Assembly (NCBI GenBank): GCA_036365515.1
Contig: CM070873.1
Span: 177,369,604 to 177,433,603 of the forward strand
Length of the DNA stretch: 64,000 bases
Source of the DNA: Torymus aiolomorphi
Lineage: Eukaryota; Arthropoda; Insecta; Hymenoptera; Torymidae
Direction of reading: 5' to 3'
Part shown: positions 21,249 through 33,067 of the stretch, in pieces
Layout of the letters: each line of letters begins with the position of its first letter
Numbering within the stretch: position 1 is the first letter of the stretch
The notes under the pieces: model-generated
Database searches by the model: none
Told to the model about the DNA's origin: nothing
Seen by the model: the letters and a program-made list of their open reading frames with translations, nothing else
Position numbers and translations under genes: made by a program

Positions 21249-21790
21249 TCATCTGTGCCACAAATCAGCACTTGTAGGAACTGCGACCTTAAGTGCAAGA
21301 CTTAGACATGGCTTATCAGCTTCAGGTGGGCAGGATTTCAGATTTACTTTGTAAATGTTATTCGTAGTCAGCGTTCCTTCAAGAACAAAACGGCTGTCTC
21401 TATCAAACATTAGGCACTTTGTTCCTGAGAAAGACACTCGGTAGCCTCTCTTGGTGATTGCACTCACTGACATCAAGTTTGAGGTTAGATTCGGTACATG
21501 GAGTACATCCGTTAATAAGACCTTTGACCGTCCATGAAGTCCTTGCTGACACAACAAAATATCTCCTTGTGTATGAACGGGTAAAACTTCTTTATTTGCT
21601 GCGATGACTTCGGCTGTTTTGGGCTTGCGTGTATTCAGCAAATGCGCTCCACTACTACACATATGCATTGACGCGCCGGAGTCCAAAATCCACTGTTCGT
21701 GATCAGAGTTAACACTATGGACTACTGTTAACAACATCGATTGAGCCTTCGGTACTCGCGACTCGGCTTCGACAAACACGGTGTCAATAG
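21249..21790 (-). pseudogene. Copia aspartic protease and spacer
   Basis: Frame with EQWILDSGASMHMC, the DSGA aspartic protease active site of copia elements, followed by LHVPNLTSNLMSVSAITKRG, the conserved LxVP...NLxSV block between protease and integrase. It ends SADLWHR at the in-frame TGA. Upstream codons beyond 21790 belong to the inserted foldback, not to the copia protein. Confidence 0.88.
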
Positions 21791-22042
21791 CCCTGGCGAA
21801 AAAAATCACGTGATTAATCGTATGATTTATCACTTGATTTCTCACTGGATTTCTCACGTGATTTTTCATGTGATTTCTCACGTGACGATTTGGCGCGATT
21901 TCTCACGTGAATAATCACGTGAAAAATCATGTTATAATACAAACATAAAAAAATAATATATAAGGCTTATTCGTTAAAAAAACTTGTTTCCTCAATGGAT
22001 AGCAAATACATTATCGCAGAAAAAAGATATATAAAATTTCAA

Positions 22043-22115
22043 GCCCAACCAAGAATCGAACTCACGAACTTTGGATTTCTGCGCAGGCACGCTATCCATT
22101 ACGCTATCATTCGCC
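22043..22115 (-). ncRNA. tRNA-like module in left arm of foldback
   Basis: On the minus strand it has TAGCGTAATGGATAGCG (A-box-like, as in arginine tRNAs) and GTGAGTTCGATTCTTGG (B-box GTTCGATTC). About 73 nt, tRNA-sized, but the anticodon stem is not tRNA-like and the acceptor stem pairs poorly, so it is a tRNA-derived sequence, not a functional tRNA. Confidence 0.6.
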
Positions 22116-22990
22116 TGAAAGATTGTGGTCATTTTCACCTACATCAGCTGCATTCTCCATATTTATTGCTATTTCAATTTGATTATTTATGTAAAATATT
22201 AATGGTTGGTAAAAATTATTTATTTATACACTATTTTAATAAAATGCGTAACTTATATTAAAACATTAATTAATTTAATTCGAATAACTTAAGAATGTAG
22301 GGCCGGTAAAGTAGAAATCAGGTAAGTACAAAATAAATTTTATTTTTTAAACAAAATACCGAGTTATTTTTATAAAATGTTATGTATATAAAATTGTAAA
22401 AATTATCATTTTTTAAAATTTGTATTACTTTGAAAAAGTTATTCGAATTTAATTATTTAAAATCTCAATATAAATTACTTATTTTCAAAATGATCAAAAT
22501 TAAATAGCAAATTAAATAATCAAAATTAAACAGCAATTAAATAAATATTAAGGACGATCATTTATCTAAAATATAAAAAATTTCTAATTATTATTTATTT
22601 ATACACTATTTAAAGAAAATTAGTAACTTACATCCAAATATTAATTAATTAAATTCGAATAACTTTTTGAAAAGTAATAACAATTTTTAAAAACGTAATG
22701 ATCATTATTTACAATTTTACATTCATAACATTTTACAAAAATAATTCGGTATTTTGTATAAAAAAAAAATTAGTTTTGTAGATACCTGATTTCTACTTTG
22801 CCGGTACTACATTCTTAAGTTATTCGAATTTAATTAATTAATGTTTTAATGTAAGTTACGCATCTTATTAAGATAGTGTATAAATAAATAATTTTTTCAA
22901 ACCATTGATATTTTACATAAATAATCAATTTGAAATAGTAATAAATATGGAGAATGCACCTTATGTAGGTGAAAATGACCACAATCTTTC

Positions 22991-23064
22991 AGGCGAGTGA
23001 TAGCGTAATGGATAGCGTGCCTGCGCAGGAACCCAAAGTTCGTGAGTTCGATTCTCGGTTGAGT
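22991..23064 (+). ncRNA. tRNA-like module in right arm of foldback
   Basis: Mirror copy of the left module, with TAGCGTAATGGATAGCG and GTTCGATTCTCGG. The CCTGCGCAGG segment can form a small hairpin where the anticodon arm would be. Confidence 0.6.
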
Positions 23065-23302
23065 CGGAAATTTTATGTATCGTTTTTTTCTGCGATAATG
23101 TATTTTCTATCCATTAAGGAAACAAGTTTCATTAACGAATAAGCGTTATATATTATTTATGTTTGTATTGTCACGTGATTTGTCACGTGATTAATCACGC
23201 CAAATCGTCACGTGAGAAATCACGTGCAAAATCACGTGAGAAATAGCGTGAGAAATCAAGTGATAAATCATATGATTAATCACGTGTTTTTTTTCGCCAG
23301 GG

Positions 23303-23719
23303 AGCCACTGTGGGAGTATCTCGCACGATACTGCACGAGGAAAGAAGTGCACACACAGTTTCCTCGGCATCGTCTTCGTCGTCTGCCGCAGCCGTGCACG
23401 CACTTCGATTGCGTCTATTTGGCTGTGGGCACTCATTGGAAAAATGGCCAATATCGTTGCAATTGTAACACCTAACCTGCGATACGGGACTTGTGCTTTG
23501 CTGACGCCCCCTCGGAGCGTATCGCCCTCTACTTGGTCTGCGACCATGACCACTACCACGCCCGCGCGCTGCGAACCTTGTTGCTGGCGCCGGCGTGTGA
23601 ACGTGAAGCCCGCGTGATTCAAAATTACTTCCGGCGGCGTCCCTGTCGAATTCTTCAAGTAGCTTAGTCTTTACTAAGTCCGCTGTGATATCCTGATTCG
23701 AGTTGCTTATGGCCATCAC
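23303..23719 (-). pseudogene. Copia Gag C-terminal part with zinc knuckle
   Basis: The frame runs from the in-frame TGA (23744-23746), about nine codons upstream of 23719. It contains an arginine/glycine-rich stretch, then CYNCNDIGHFSNEC, a perfect CX2CX4HX4C nucleocapsid knuckle, followed by an acidic spacer. It is truncated by the foldback at 23302. Confidence 0.88.
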
Positions 23720-23743
23720 TAATGGCTTATATGACGTCAGAAG

Positions 23744-24199
23744 TCACGTCAATAAGAGAGCTCCTATGAGATCCTGAGGTAGCTTTGTACCTATGCCTGC
23801 GAGTTTATTCGTTGCTGAGATGATTCGCGCGATATAGTCCTGCATCGACTTACAATTTTCTAGCTTGGTCGTAGACGCCTCTTGGATCAAAAATACTTTT
23901 TGGTTCAGGCTCGGGTCGTCGTACGTCTTGGCTAGTTCGTGCCATACATCTTTCGGATAAGCGGCTGATTCGATGTATGCGTACACATCGGGTTCCGCGG
24001 ATAATATTAATCTGCCTCGTGCCTTTTGGATTTTCTTCGGGTCGGTGCATAGCTGAGTACCGGTGGGTGCTTCCACCGTATCCCAAAGATCCTCGACTTC
24101 GAGGTACGCCCGCATTGCCACTGCCCATGACCTATAATTTTCGCGGCCCACTAGTCTTTCCATCGGCTGAAAGGGATTAGTTACAGGGCGGCTGACCAT
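23744..24199 (-). pseudogene. Copia Gag N-terminal part
   Basis: A 151-codon frame with LVGRENYRSWAVAMRAYLE near residue 15, then DVWHELAKTYDDPSLNQK and SMQDYIARIISATNKLAGIG, the standard copia Gag (UBN2/DUF4219-like) pattern. It ends at TGA and the frame continues after it, so this is one in-frame stop and not a real C-terminus. The start ATG at 24199 is 102 bases from the primer site. Confidence 0.88.
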
Positions 24200-24300
24200 G
24201 TTGGATTCTGCTCTCTCTAAACTGATTAGTCACTGCACAGCACTGCGCACTCACACACTTTCGGCGATGAGAGTACTTGTTCAGAGTCCCATCGATGTAT

Positions 24301-24318
24301 ACTGGGCCCATAACCTGG
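24301..24318 (-). other. Copia primer-binding site (initiator Met-tRNA type)
   Basis: On the minus strand, directly after the 5' LTR, the sequence reads CCAGGTTATGGGCCCAGT. Copia elements are known to be primed by an internal fragment of initiator methionine tRNA with a GGTTATGGGCCCAG-type site. Confidence 0.85.
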
Positions 24319-24612
24319 TGGAATTTAAAGGTTGTGGAGATGGAGCGCGTATAAATAAAAAGGTTCTTGTAAAGTAACTGTGGTTTTATTTAAAAGTACT
24401 AGTGACACTGAGAGAGATGTACTCTTGACTGGACATTGCGTCTAGTACGCTTCGCGTCGGAAGTCCAAGTGAGAGAGTCTAAAAGCCGTTAGATACAAAA
24501 GTTAGAACTTATTACATAACAGTTATACTACTTGATTCAATAGACGTTACAATAGACCGCGGGTAATTTAAACTGATACTTAAATTATTTAATTGCTTAA
24601 AATATCACATCA
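24319..24612 (-). repeat. 5' LTR of copia element
   Basis: A 294-bp partner of 18992-19278. Confidence 0.9.
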
Positions 24613-24644
24613 ATTCCATACTAAGTAAGTTAATACATATTTTG

Positions 24645-26900
24645 CTATGAAAACCAATACATATTGGGTAAGGCACATAAATGTTCTTTATTCTTAACAG
24701 TTAAGCACACGCAAAGCTTATCAATATTCGTAGTTTCTATGGCAGTTAAGTCTTTACTTATTTCCTTAATGAGTTGAATACTCTGACAGGCATTTATAGA
24801 AATATTTTGCATAACAATATTTCCACAAATTGTTAATTCTTTGCGATTTCCGCTATCAATAATAAATTTCACAATACGAAAATATCTCCCATCATGAGTG
24901 AGTATAAAACTGTTATTTGATCTGTTGCACATCATATTTTTTTATTTATATACACATTTTTTTCTTATCATTTTATTATAGCCACGACTCTTATCTGATA
25001 GGTGTAAGGTTTCAATAAAATGTAACTCAACTGACATAGGTCTCCCAAAATAGCTATTATTTTGTAATTTGTAGGATTTATTTGTGTAAATTGAATCTAA
25101 TTCGTTACAGAATTTTATTATAGGAGAATCATTATTCTCATTAATAATTTGTTTCTGTAAAGCTGTTACACTTTGATTCATATTTAAATATCTACAAATT
25201 TGACTTATTACGCTTTTTTAGCATTGACAGTTTTCACAATATATCCATTACCTGCCTCAAATAGATATCCAAAATGAGACCATAACGGTCCCCAATTTTT
25301 TACACTTTCTATTAAATGCAGTAACTGATGAACGTTATAGGTCATACTGTCGCGCATATAATACTGTTCGCAATAATAAATAACATCTGATGGTAAAGTG
25401 TGAGTTTTAATTAATTCTTCAGTGGATATTGTGCTTCTCATCAATATGTGAATAGCTTCAAGTAACAGTTCTCAATGTTTTAGATATTTTTTAAATCTTG
25501 GGATCTCTTTTAAAGCGGGCACACTATAATACAACAGCCAGTTTTTCCACTCTTTGGCTATCCAAAATCTTCTAAATTGGATTGACCTCGATAATCTACA
25601 CAAATTGGTAGGAACTTTATAATTTTTTATGTAATTATCACTTATTGTTATTTTCATCTTTTGTCAGAGAATAGGGTTTTTTTGCAACTAAACCAAATAT
25701 CTGATATTTTCTTGACTACCCCTAAAGGAACACAGTGCATTTCATCTGGAACAAAACCTTGAATGATGTCAAATTTGTTCAGATCGAGCAAAGTCAACGC
25801 TTCTTTTACTCCACGCACGACGGTACCTGACTCGATTGCTTGGTGTATTACTTCAAGAGTGTCCTTTTTTGTTCCTTTTTGCACAGGATTTTCTTGCAAA
25901 GGATACTTTATTGTACTTCATACAATATGCATCACAGGCTCCCCAGGGTGGAGACACCAGCTACATCCATAGTATCCATTAAATTGCTGTATACCTTGCA
26001 TCATTGCCCGAGCAGGCGAATCCACGCAACAACATAGTGCGTATAAATATAATTTCCTCATTTCTCCATTAATATTACATTTAATTCCTTCCTCTGAAAG
26101 AATATTTATGTTTTTAATAAAAGGAGCTAGGAAAACCTTCATATTTGGTTTGCTATGACCAAACCACAAAGCAGAAGTTATGGGTTTACTACTTCTTACG
26201 TGGATTGGTAATTCGTTAATATTCACCTGAATTGGCCAAACTGAAAAATTTGCACTTTTAAATACGAGGGATCCATCGGAATTAAAAGTTAATGTTAAAT
26301 AATTTTTCTTGTGGTGAGTAGGTAATGACTGAAGAAAAGATTTGTACATAAATCCATCATCAATATCACGAAGTTCATTATTTGGTCGTTCTTTAGAAAC
26401 AATACCATTGTAATAATCAGCATTGGTCTGTACCAAATGAGTTACGTCGCGCTGAAAATCGAGAATTACAAAATAATTATTATAGGATAGATCTTTAAGG
26501 TTGATGTTCATTTCGCAAACTTTGCAGAAAATGAAACGATCTAGCAATTGAAATTTGCCAATATATAAATTACACGAAGGACAAGTCCAGTGATATTCTA
26601 AATTTTCCTCGGAATTTAATAATTTATTAATAAAATAACGCGCATCAGGCAAAACTTGTACATCAACACAGCTATTTGCACAAATCTGTTATTCCTGAAC
26701 AAGTTAGAAAATATTTCATTGCTAATTTTAATATACCTAATAATATTTCTGCGTTAGTAACGGTAAAATTAGTTTGAACAGTGTCGTTAGCATCACCTCC
26801 TTTTTCTAACATATCCATTAAATTTTTGAGATAAAAAGGTATGTTCATTCCGTCAGTATTTGTTGCTTCCTCACAATCACTATCATTGTCAGTGCTGTCA
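24645..26900 (-). pseudogene. EnSpm/CACTA-type transposase, heavily mutated
   Basis: Consecutive minus-strand frames form one decayed protein. 25918-26652 has HWTCPSC and FIFCKVCE zinc-like pairs, DDGFMYKSF, NSDGSLVFKSA, CCVDSPARAMMQGIQQFNGY and YGCSWCLHPGE. 25654-25899 has GFVPDEMHCVPLGVVKKISD. 25472-25657 has SRSIQFRRFWIAKEWKNWLL. 25208-25444 has MTYNVHQLLHLIESVKNWGPLW. These blocks are the animal EnSpm-type transposase set. In-frame stops lie at 25918-25920, 25472-25474 and about 24939-24941, with frameshifts near 25655 and 25190-25207. Remnants of the N-terminus continue to about 26900. The C-terminal end lies 32 bases from the copia LTR. No CACTA ends were identified. Confidence 0.82.
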
Positions 26901-27796
26901 ACAATTACATCTTCATAATCAGATTCATATAAGGGATACTGAAACTAAAAAATTATCTAATATTAATATTTATCAAAACAATACATTCATACTTTATTTT
27001 ATGATAAAAACATTATTAAATAAGCTACTGATTATTTACTAAGCCGATTGAGAGTTGCCTCTCTATGTATGAAAGAATTTTTTGCCTTCTTCAGGTATTT
27101 TACTAATTGAAATATTAATTTTTCAAGCATTTATTAAATCAAAATGTTTAAATTAAATCAAAATTTATTAAATAAAAAAAAAATGCTCGTGCATCCGATA
27201 AAGATGGAAATTTCGTGTCAATGACTGGAGATTTTTCGAAAAATACAATATTATGGAAACGAAAAATTACAATTGAAAATCAGATTTGACAATATAACGA
27301 TGTTATTCTTAATAATGTATACAACAGCAGAAACAATAAGTTCCGTCTGGTTTAAATTTCTTTGAAATCCTGAAATCTACTCATCACATACTAACGATTT
27401 TACAGTCGCTTTTATTTTAAATAATATGAAAACTCAATTTTTGCCAAATCTTAATGCGATTTTACACACGAATATCGTATATATAATATTACCACGGAAA
27501 ATTGTGATTTGAAAGAAAGCAATGGAACAATTGAGATCTGAAATATCTTTAGGATTTATGAACCAATCTTTGCAGCGAAAAAACTAGTGCGATATATCTG
27601 TAATTTCTCCCACTTAACAAAATTGAGATTAAATTTGAATCTCATATTTACTGCACCTATCCATACAAAAGCAAATTTGATTATTTTTACAAATGGGTTT
27701 TCTCTCTAGAACTATTAACTCCACTTTTCTCACATTATGAAGAATTTCCCTTGGCTTTAAGTACGTTAATTATTTAATCTATAACTAACATTAGCT
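26901..27796. other. AT-rich stretch, nothing recognised
   Basis: Probably residual transposon and intergenic sequence. No supported gene. Confidence 0.5.
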
Positions 27797-28479
27797 TTAA
27801 GGGGGCTAGACACCTTTTTTCTCTGAAATAAGAAGTCACATTTTAATACATAAATGTAAACTAATTATTTCATACTTTTTACATATAAAAGTGGGTATAT
27901 TTACCTTACCTTAAAACTTTCTCCGATGGGCCTTTTATATGGTCCAGAACCATAGTCATCGATGAAACAAGTTTTTTCACTAACCGTAAGCTTTGAAATT
28001 TTCCTGTGGATGGATTGACTCCAGATTTGAACTAAATTACTCCTGAATAGTATAATTCTCATATGAGTGTACGGTTTTAGGATTAAATGTCGGAAAAAAT
28101 TTTTACATCAGAAAAATTATGAAAAAATATAAAAAATTTTAAAAAATTCAAAAAAAAACTTTTGAAAACAGCATAATTTTTGTTCTCATTAGATCAAAAA
28201 TCCCTACACTCATATGAGAATTATACTATTCAGGAGTAATTTAGTTCAAATCTGGAGTCAATCCATCCACAAGAAAATTTCAAAGCTTACGGTTAGTGAA
28301 AAAACTTGTTTCATCGATGACTATGGTTCTGGACCATATAAAAGACCCATCGGAGAAAGTTTTAAGGTAAGGTAAATATACCCACTTTTATATGTAAAAA
28401 GTATGAAATAATTAGTTTACATTTATGTATTAAAATGTGACTTCTTATTTCAGAGAAAAAAGGTGTCTAGCCCCCTTAA
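27797..28479. mobile_element. Palindromic TTAA-bounded MITE-like element
   Basis: TTAAGGGGGCTAGACACC at 27797 is matched by GGTGTCTAGCCCCCTTAA ending at 28479. The arms pair almost to the centre, and include GTGGATGGATTGACTCCAGA and its inverse. TTAA at both ends fits a piggyBac-type target site, but the ends do not show the usual CCY start and no transposase is present. Confidence 0.75.
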
Positions 28480-29158
28480 TGTACAAAAAAGAAATAAACA
28501 GAATTAGACAAATTACTCTTAAACGAAAAAATAAATTTTTACCATTAATTATAATTTCTTTTATTGAGAAGTTCATTTTAGCGTTGTCTTTACTCATCTA
28601 TTAAATTACGAGCTATAAGTGCGCCAAATTGGAGCGAAGTCGGCAAATCGGGAAGAGATGGCCTGTGCCCGGCCGGCATTGGCTCGCGCCGCAAGCACGA
28701 CTCCGCTACTCTCGAACATGTAGATATCTATTCATATACACACGATCAGTGCGACTTGAGTCGTGACGTAGTGCGGCAAGCGGTAGAAGGTTCGGCTGAC
28801 GTAGCTCACGAGAGTTGGCGGCGCTCGAACAAAACTGTATACAGGGCGAGGTCAGTTCCTGGAATTGCTGCGGAGCGGGGGGAATCGGAGTGAGTCGGCA
28901 CGGCCGCACGGCCGCCGCTGGTTTGCGTGAGTCCGATGCGCTCGAACCTCGAAAACATGTGACAGCGTCCGCTGCAGGAGCAGGCCAGCAGGCGCTCGCG
29001 GCGGATTTTTGGGTGTAAAAGACGCTCTGTTTAACTCGCTTATAATCGTATGCGGAGTCTCTGAGAAAAAACAAAAGACATATATCGATACACTTTTTTT
29101 TACAGGTTTTTCAGAAATCTATGCTTTCATTGGATAAGATGTGGCGCAATCATTATAC
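28480..29158. other. Unassigned; GC-rich patch 28620-29030
   Basis: The GC-rich patch contains CpG-rich sequence without a recognisable gene. The 122-codon minus-strand frame over it looks like chance coding in a GC-rich island. Confidence 0.5.
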
Positions 29159-29606
29159 CAGAGATGAATAGAGAGATTGCCAGCACCCCGGAAAAAAGTG
29201 AGGCAGACTGCTGCGCGCGGCGCGCTGCTGCCTCTCGCGGCGAAAGTAGCGAAGCATGTTCACAATTTCGTGATTGGTCGTTGAGACGTGTACACGCGGC
29301 GCGGGGCGTGGCAAGCGGGAGACGACGGCTCGGCGGCTCAGTGCGCATGCACCGGTCATGTGTATACACGAGCGACCCAGCGGCGCGCTCCGCGCTCGCC
29401 GTCTGTTTACTTCTCCCGCAACAATCCGACTTCGGCCGAGCGGCCTGACAACCGCCGCTCGGTCGTGCATTTGTATATTGTTTACACGCAAATTAATGAA
29501 ATTATAAACTTTAAACTGTAAAACTCAAATTCTAATTCACAACCTAAGCCCGAAGGGGAAAAGATGAACATAAACGATTTCAGTGTTAGACATTGACATC
29601 GTAGCG

Positions 29607-29677
29607 GTAGCCGTGGTGGCTAAGTCGTGCGGCTAGTTTTGCCGTAATCTTTTGGATCCACGTTCAATCCCAACTCA
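29607..29677 (+). ncRNA. tRNA-Ser-like module, left arm
   Basis: GTAGCCGTGGTGGCTAAGTC gives an A-box-like TGGCTAAGTCG, and CGTTCAATCCC is a B-box with one change. The general layout resembles a serine tRNA but the middle does not fold as one. It is not a functional tRNA as read. Confidence 0.55.
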
Positions 29678-30769
29678 ATATATTTTTTTTTTCTCGTGCA
29701 TAATTTTTTTCATTACATTATTGTAACACAACATACAGAATTTTCACCTTTTTATCATTTAATTATCATTCTCTAGTAGAATTGATGTTTTAATTTATAT
29801 TTTAAAGAAAAGTTTATATTCTGAATAAATTAATTCACCAAGAGTAAACTCATTAAAAATATCGTTATATTTATTTTTTGGAATAATATCCCTATCCAAT
29901 TTATACACGTATGTAAAATGTAATCAATCACGGTCAAGATAAACTTTTTTAAGGATTAAGCAGGATAAAAAAAGTATCGTTGACCAAGCAAGTTCAATTT
30001 CAGAAATACATATTATATTCTCATTCCCATTCTCTAATCCCTATAAAACATACGTTATTTGTTCTAAAAGTAAGTTTTTATTAATATTATTTATTAAGTG
30101 GTAATCAACAATTAAGCATATAATATAAAAAGCATTTTTAACCGGCCGAAAATGCATAAAGGCTATTCTCAAAAAATGTGCTTGTGCTTCAAATTGTTTT
30201 ATTTAAGCCTCAAAGATAATCCTGCATAAGATTTGCATTCACATTTGGGACTTAATGAAAACACCATTTTTCTCTGAATTATAATCAATAATAGTGTATA
30301 ACATAAAAAAATGGTATTATATTATACATATTTTTTACTCTAGTAGAGTTGAAATTTAATAATCGAAAAAATCATATTTTATTCAATATAACAACTCTTC
30401 TGTAAAATAAATAATTATGTACATGTTTTTACAGCGATTTCGTCATTTACTCGATTTTCCATACTCTATTTTTTAATCTATTTAAAATATAAGTAATCGC
30501 CAAGACTTCTGACTTTTCCATATAAATTCTTCAAAATTTTTAAATGTAAAAAGTTATTAAATGGCGTTAATCATATAAGAGAAGGCAAACTTTTTAACAT
30601 TCTTTCGAAAAATCTCTTATATTCACATTTTCGTACTTCTCAAAATGGTTGCAAACAATTTAGAAAATTCCGATAATCTCTTAAATAATATCGTGCGAAC
30701 CATTCAATATTTTTTGAAGCTGCGTTTCTTATTTTCAAAGCGATATTTTAGTAGAGAAATAATCAATGC

Positions 30770-31560
30770 AGCTGCATTGAAAGCTAATGAATAATATTAG
30801 TTGAAATTTCAATTAATTACTCAGTTTAATTTAAAATTAAAATTTCAATCGTTATTTAAACCCCAGTTTAATTAATAACTAAAAATTCAATCGTTAACTA
30901 TACCTGTGTTCAATTCAGAATTAAAATTTCAATCATTAATTAAACGAGCGTCTAATTAAGAATTAAAGTTTGAATCGTTTATTAAACCAGTATTTAATTA
31001 AGTTTCTTCGGACCTGATTCTGCAGTAAAAGCGTATCCCTAAATTCAATTATTTAAGATACGAAAACGGTGAAACAAATCTCTAAAAGTAGACAGTAAAA
31101 GCTAAAATTTAAGCCCTGATTCATTACAAAATTTTGATTTTTCAGGAAGTTACAATCAATCAAAGATAACGTAAGAAAATATTTAAAATGTATGTTTAAT
31201 TTAACTGATTAAATGGATTGCATTTTTAGCTTTTTTTTTTAACTCGACGATCGTGACACATAGACGTAAATTCGTGTTTTCGGCCGTGATTCTTTACAAG
31301 GACTTTACAATTACTGCTCGGGGATATCGCATTCGACTTCAAAATCCATTAAACGATTAAAATGAATTCTTAATTAAACGCTGCCTTAATTAACGATTGA
31401 AATTTTAATTATTAATTAACCGATATGAACTTAATTAACGGCTTATTTAACAATTGTAATTTTTATTATTAATTAAATCCGGGGTTTTATTAATGATTGA
31501 AATTTCAATTTTGAATTAATAATGGTATAATTTACAACCCCGGGCATTATATTATCTCGA
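30770..31560. repeat. AT-rich subterminal repeats in left arm
   Basis: Successive blocks of a TTAATTAAACNNNGTTTAATTA-like pattern with ATTGAAATTTTAATT and its inverse, about 55-60 bp apart. Mirror copies lie in the right arm at about 41400-42180. Confidence 0.65.
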
Positions 31561-31585
31561 TCAGAATATTAGATTAGTCCAATTA

Positions 31586-32305
31586 CATTTTTCTTTTTTA
31601 TTTCTTCTTTAAAGTATTTGGCTATCTTTAGTTGCTCTGTTTATCTGTCTTTTCACAAATCAGATTTTAAATGTAAAAAGATTTTTATATAAAATAAATG
31701 ATAAATTTCATTAACATTTTACATTGAGCAGAATGATTTTAAAAATAATTCATTGGTTGTTTGGCCAAAGGAACTTATTGTATTGCATTTATCAATTACA
31801 ATAAGTCCATTTGTTTTCGGGGGGCACCAACGGGAAGGCAACCAATACCACCCCCCATCTGAAAATAAAATTATCTGAAAACGATAATACCTTATTAGCT
31901 ACAGGAATGCTAAATTATTTTTTATTTTCTTATAATATCCTATTTTACCTTGATAATATTATTTTCTAATCATTTTTATAGTATAATATACCTGAAAAGT
32001 ATCCTGAAAAGGATAACAATTATATTATTTACAAACTTTATACATTATAATTACAAAACAATATGGAAAATTGAGTCGCAAAATATTAATAATTTAGAAC
32101 AGGATCAACGTATTTACATCAGAATATATATTACAATGTTATTATTATTATTATTAAAAAACGGGAACTCAGTTACTGTCATTAGAAAAAGCACGCTCTA
32201 GATTTAATAATTAAAAAATTCACGTAAAATATTTTTTAAACAAGTGAAGTTCTAAGTTTTAGCAATTTTTGTCCAATAATTTACAAAAAAATGTGTCTAC
32301 CAAAT
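31586..32305. other. AT-rich stretch between left arm and transposase
   Basis: The 3' flank of the transposase gene. Nothing else is recognised. Confidence 0.5.
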
Positions 32306-33067
32306 TTATACATTTTGAACAATCTTCACCTTTCTACATTTTGTCGCAATCGGTCTTTTAGACGCAGTTTTCCTATTATTGTTACGTTCCCTAGTTTTCG
32401 CATAAATTTTAACTAACAAAAGAAATTTAAGCATTTGTACTCTGTGCTCATAACAGACATTCTCTTGATCAAACCAATCAGGGAACTGTTTACGAGTGTA
32501 CGCTTCTACGTTTTCAGCTAACTTAAGTAAAAGATCATGCTCATTCCAAAATTTTAAATAAATTTTGTCAAAGGCTTCTAATTGACAATTAACTACTTTT
32601 GCAAACTGTTCCGTTGGTCTGACTAAGAACATTACTGATGGAACTTCTGGATCAGAATGAGGGTACTCTCTCAAGTTGATGTATGTTTCATTACTGGCTC
32701 CAGATTCTGATGCATCTTTCATTAAATCTTTTTCGCATGTCAGACAATGATTTTTTTCTAATGATTTACGCGCCACGTAACCAGAAAAGTATATTATAGC
32801 GTTTTGTTCATAACTAAATTTAGTGTCCATATCTGACATGTTAGAAGACTGTAACTCTAGATGGAAATCCAGTAAATCGTCTGCAGCATCTGTAATTTCT
32901 TGGAGCTCTTGCATTTCCTTGGAATTATATTCAGGTAGTGCAACTAACTCTGTGGTCTCTTTTTCAACGTCATTTTGAGGAAGTAACGAATGGCTCTCTT
33001 CGCAACTTGTGTTACCTTTTTTACTCGTATGAATAAAATCGGTTGACATTATGTGCCTAAGAGTCAT
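32306..33067 (-). pseudogene. P-like transposase, C-terminal part
   Basis: A 253-codon frame beginning TLRHIMSTDF, with NAIIYFSGYVARKSLEKNHC and LTCEKDLM (a conserved YVAxK..C..C block near the C-terminus of P/THAP9-type transposases), then REYPHSDPEVPSVMFLVRP. It joins the catalytic frame at 33057-33067 after a frameshift and a loss of the roughly 20 residues that normally separate the NQD..E motif from this region. The ATG at the start is likely internal. It ends with a basic tail, KRPIATKCRKVKIVQNV. Confidence 0.82.

Larger units (their letters stand above)
21791..23302. mobile_element. 1.5-kb foldback element inserted in copia gag-pol
   Basis: Ends CCCTGGCGAAAAAAA on the left and the exact inverse TTTTTTTTCGCCAGGG on the right. 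The two arms (about 21791-22540 and 22550-23302) pair over almost the whole length. The outer ~100 bp are built of TCACGTGA-type motifs, the middle is AT-rich, and each arm carries a tRNA-like module. Outside the ends the shared AG could be a 2-bp duplication; I cannot confirm it. There is no transposase. Copia sequence resumes directly on both sides, which fixes the boundaries. Confidence 0.85.
18992..24612 (-). mobile_element. Ty1/copia LTR retrotransposon, disrupted
   Basis: LTRs at 18992-19278 and 24319-24612 begin TGGAATTTAAAGGTTGTGG and end ATATCACATCA on the plus strand. On the minus strand the order is 5' LTR, primer site, gag, protease, integrase, RT-RNase H, 3' LTR, which is the copia order. 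A 1.5-kb foldback (21791-23302) splits gag from protease, and a deletion near 20655 removes the end of integrase and the start of RT. In-frame TGA codons occur at 23744-23746 and 21249-21251. The flanks TCTGA and ATTCC do not match, so no target duplication is visible. Confidence 0.9.
29159..31585. repeat. Left terminal inverted repeat of the P-like element
   Basis: The outer ~300 bp are GC- and CpG-rich. Then come a tRNA-like module, long AT-rich sequence, and a subrepeat zone (about 30770-31020 and 31340-31560) of alternating AATTAAAATTTCAATCGTT-type units. Pairing with 41381-43792 ends at ATTAGTCCAATTA. Confidence 0.85.

Noticed and set aside
22043..23064. Functional tRNA genes in the foldback arms
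   Set aside because: A and B boxes fit, but anticodon and acceptor stems do not form; described as tRNA-like instead.
18987..24617. Target duplication of the copia element
   Set aside because: TCTGA on the left and ATTCC on the right do not match; recombination or mutation may have removed it.
28706..29074. 122-codon minus-strand frame in a GC-rich patch
   Set aside because: No recognisable domain, Ala/Pro-rich composition expected from base composition.
29164..29521. Arginine/alanine-rich frames in the outer part of the P-like arm (also 43430-43804)
   Set aside because: Appear in mirror image on both arms and on both strands; caused by GC-rich repeat, not a gene.
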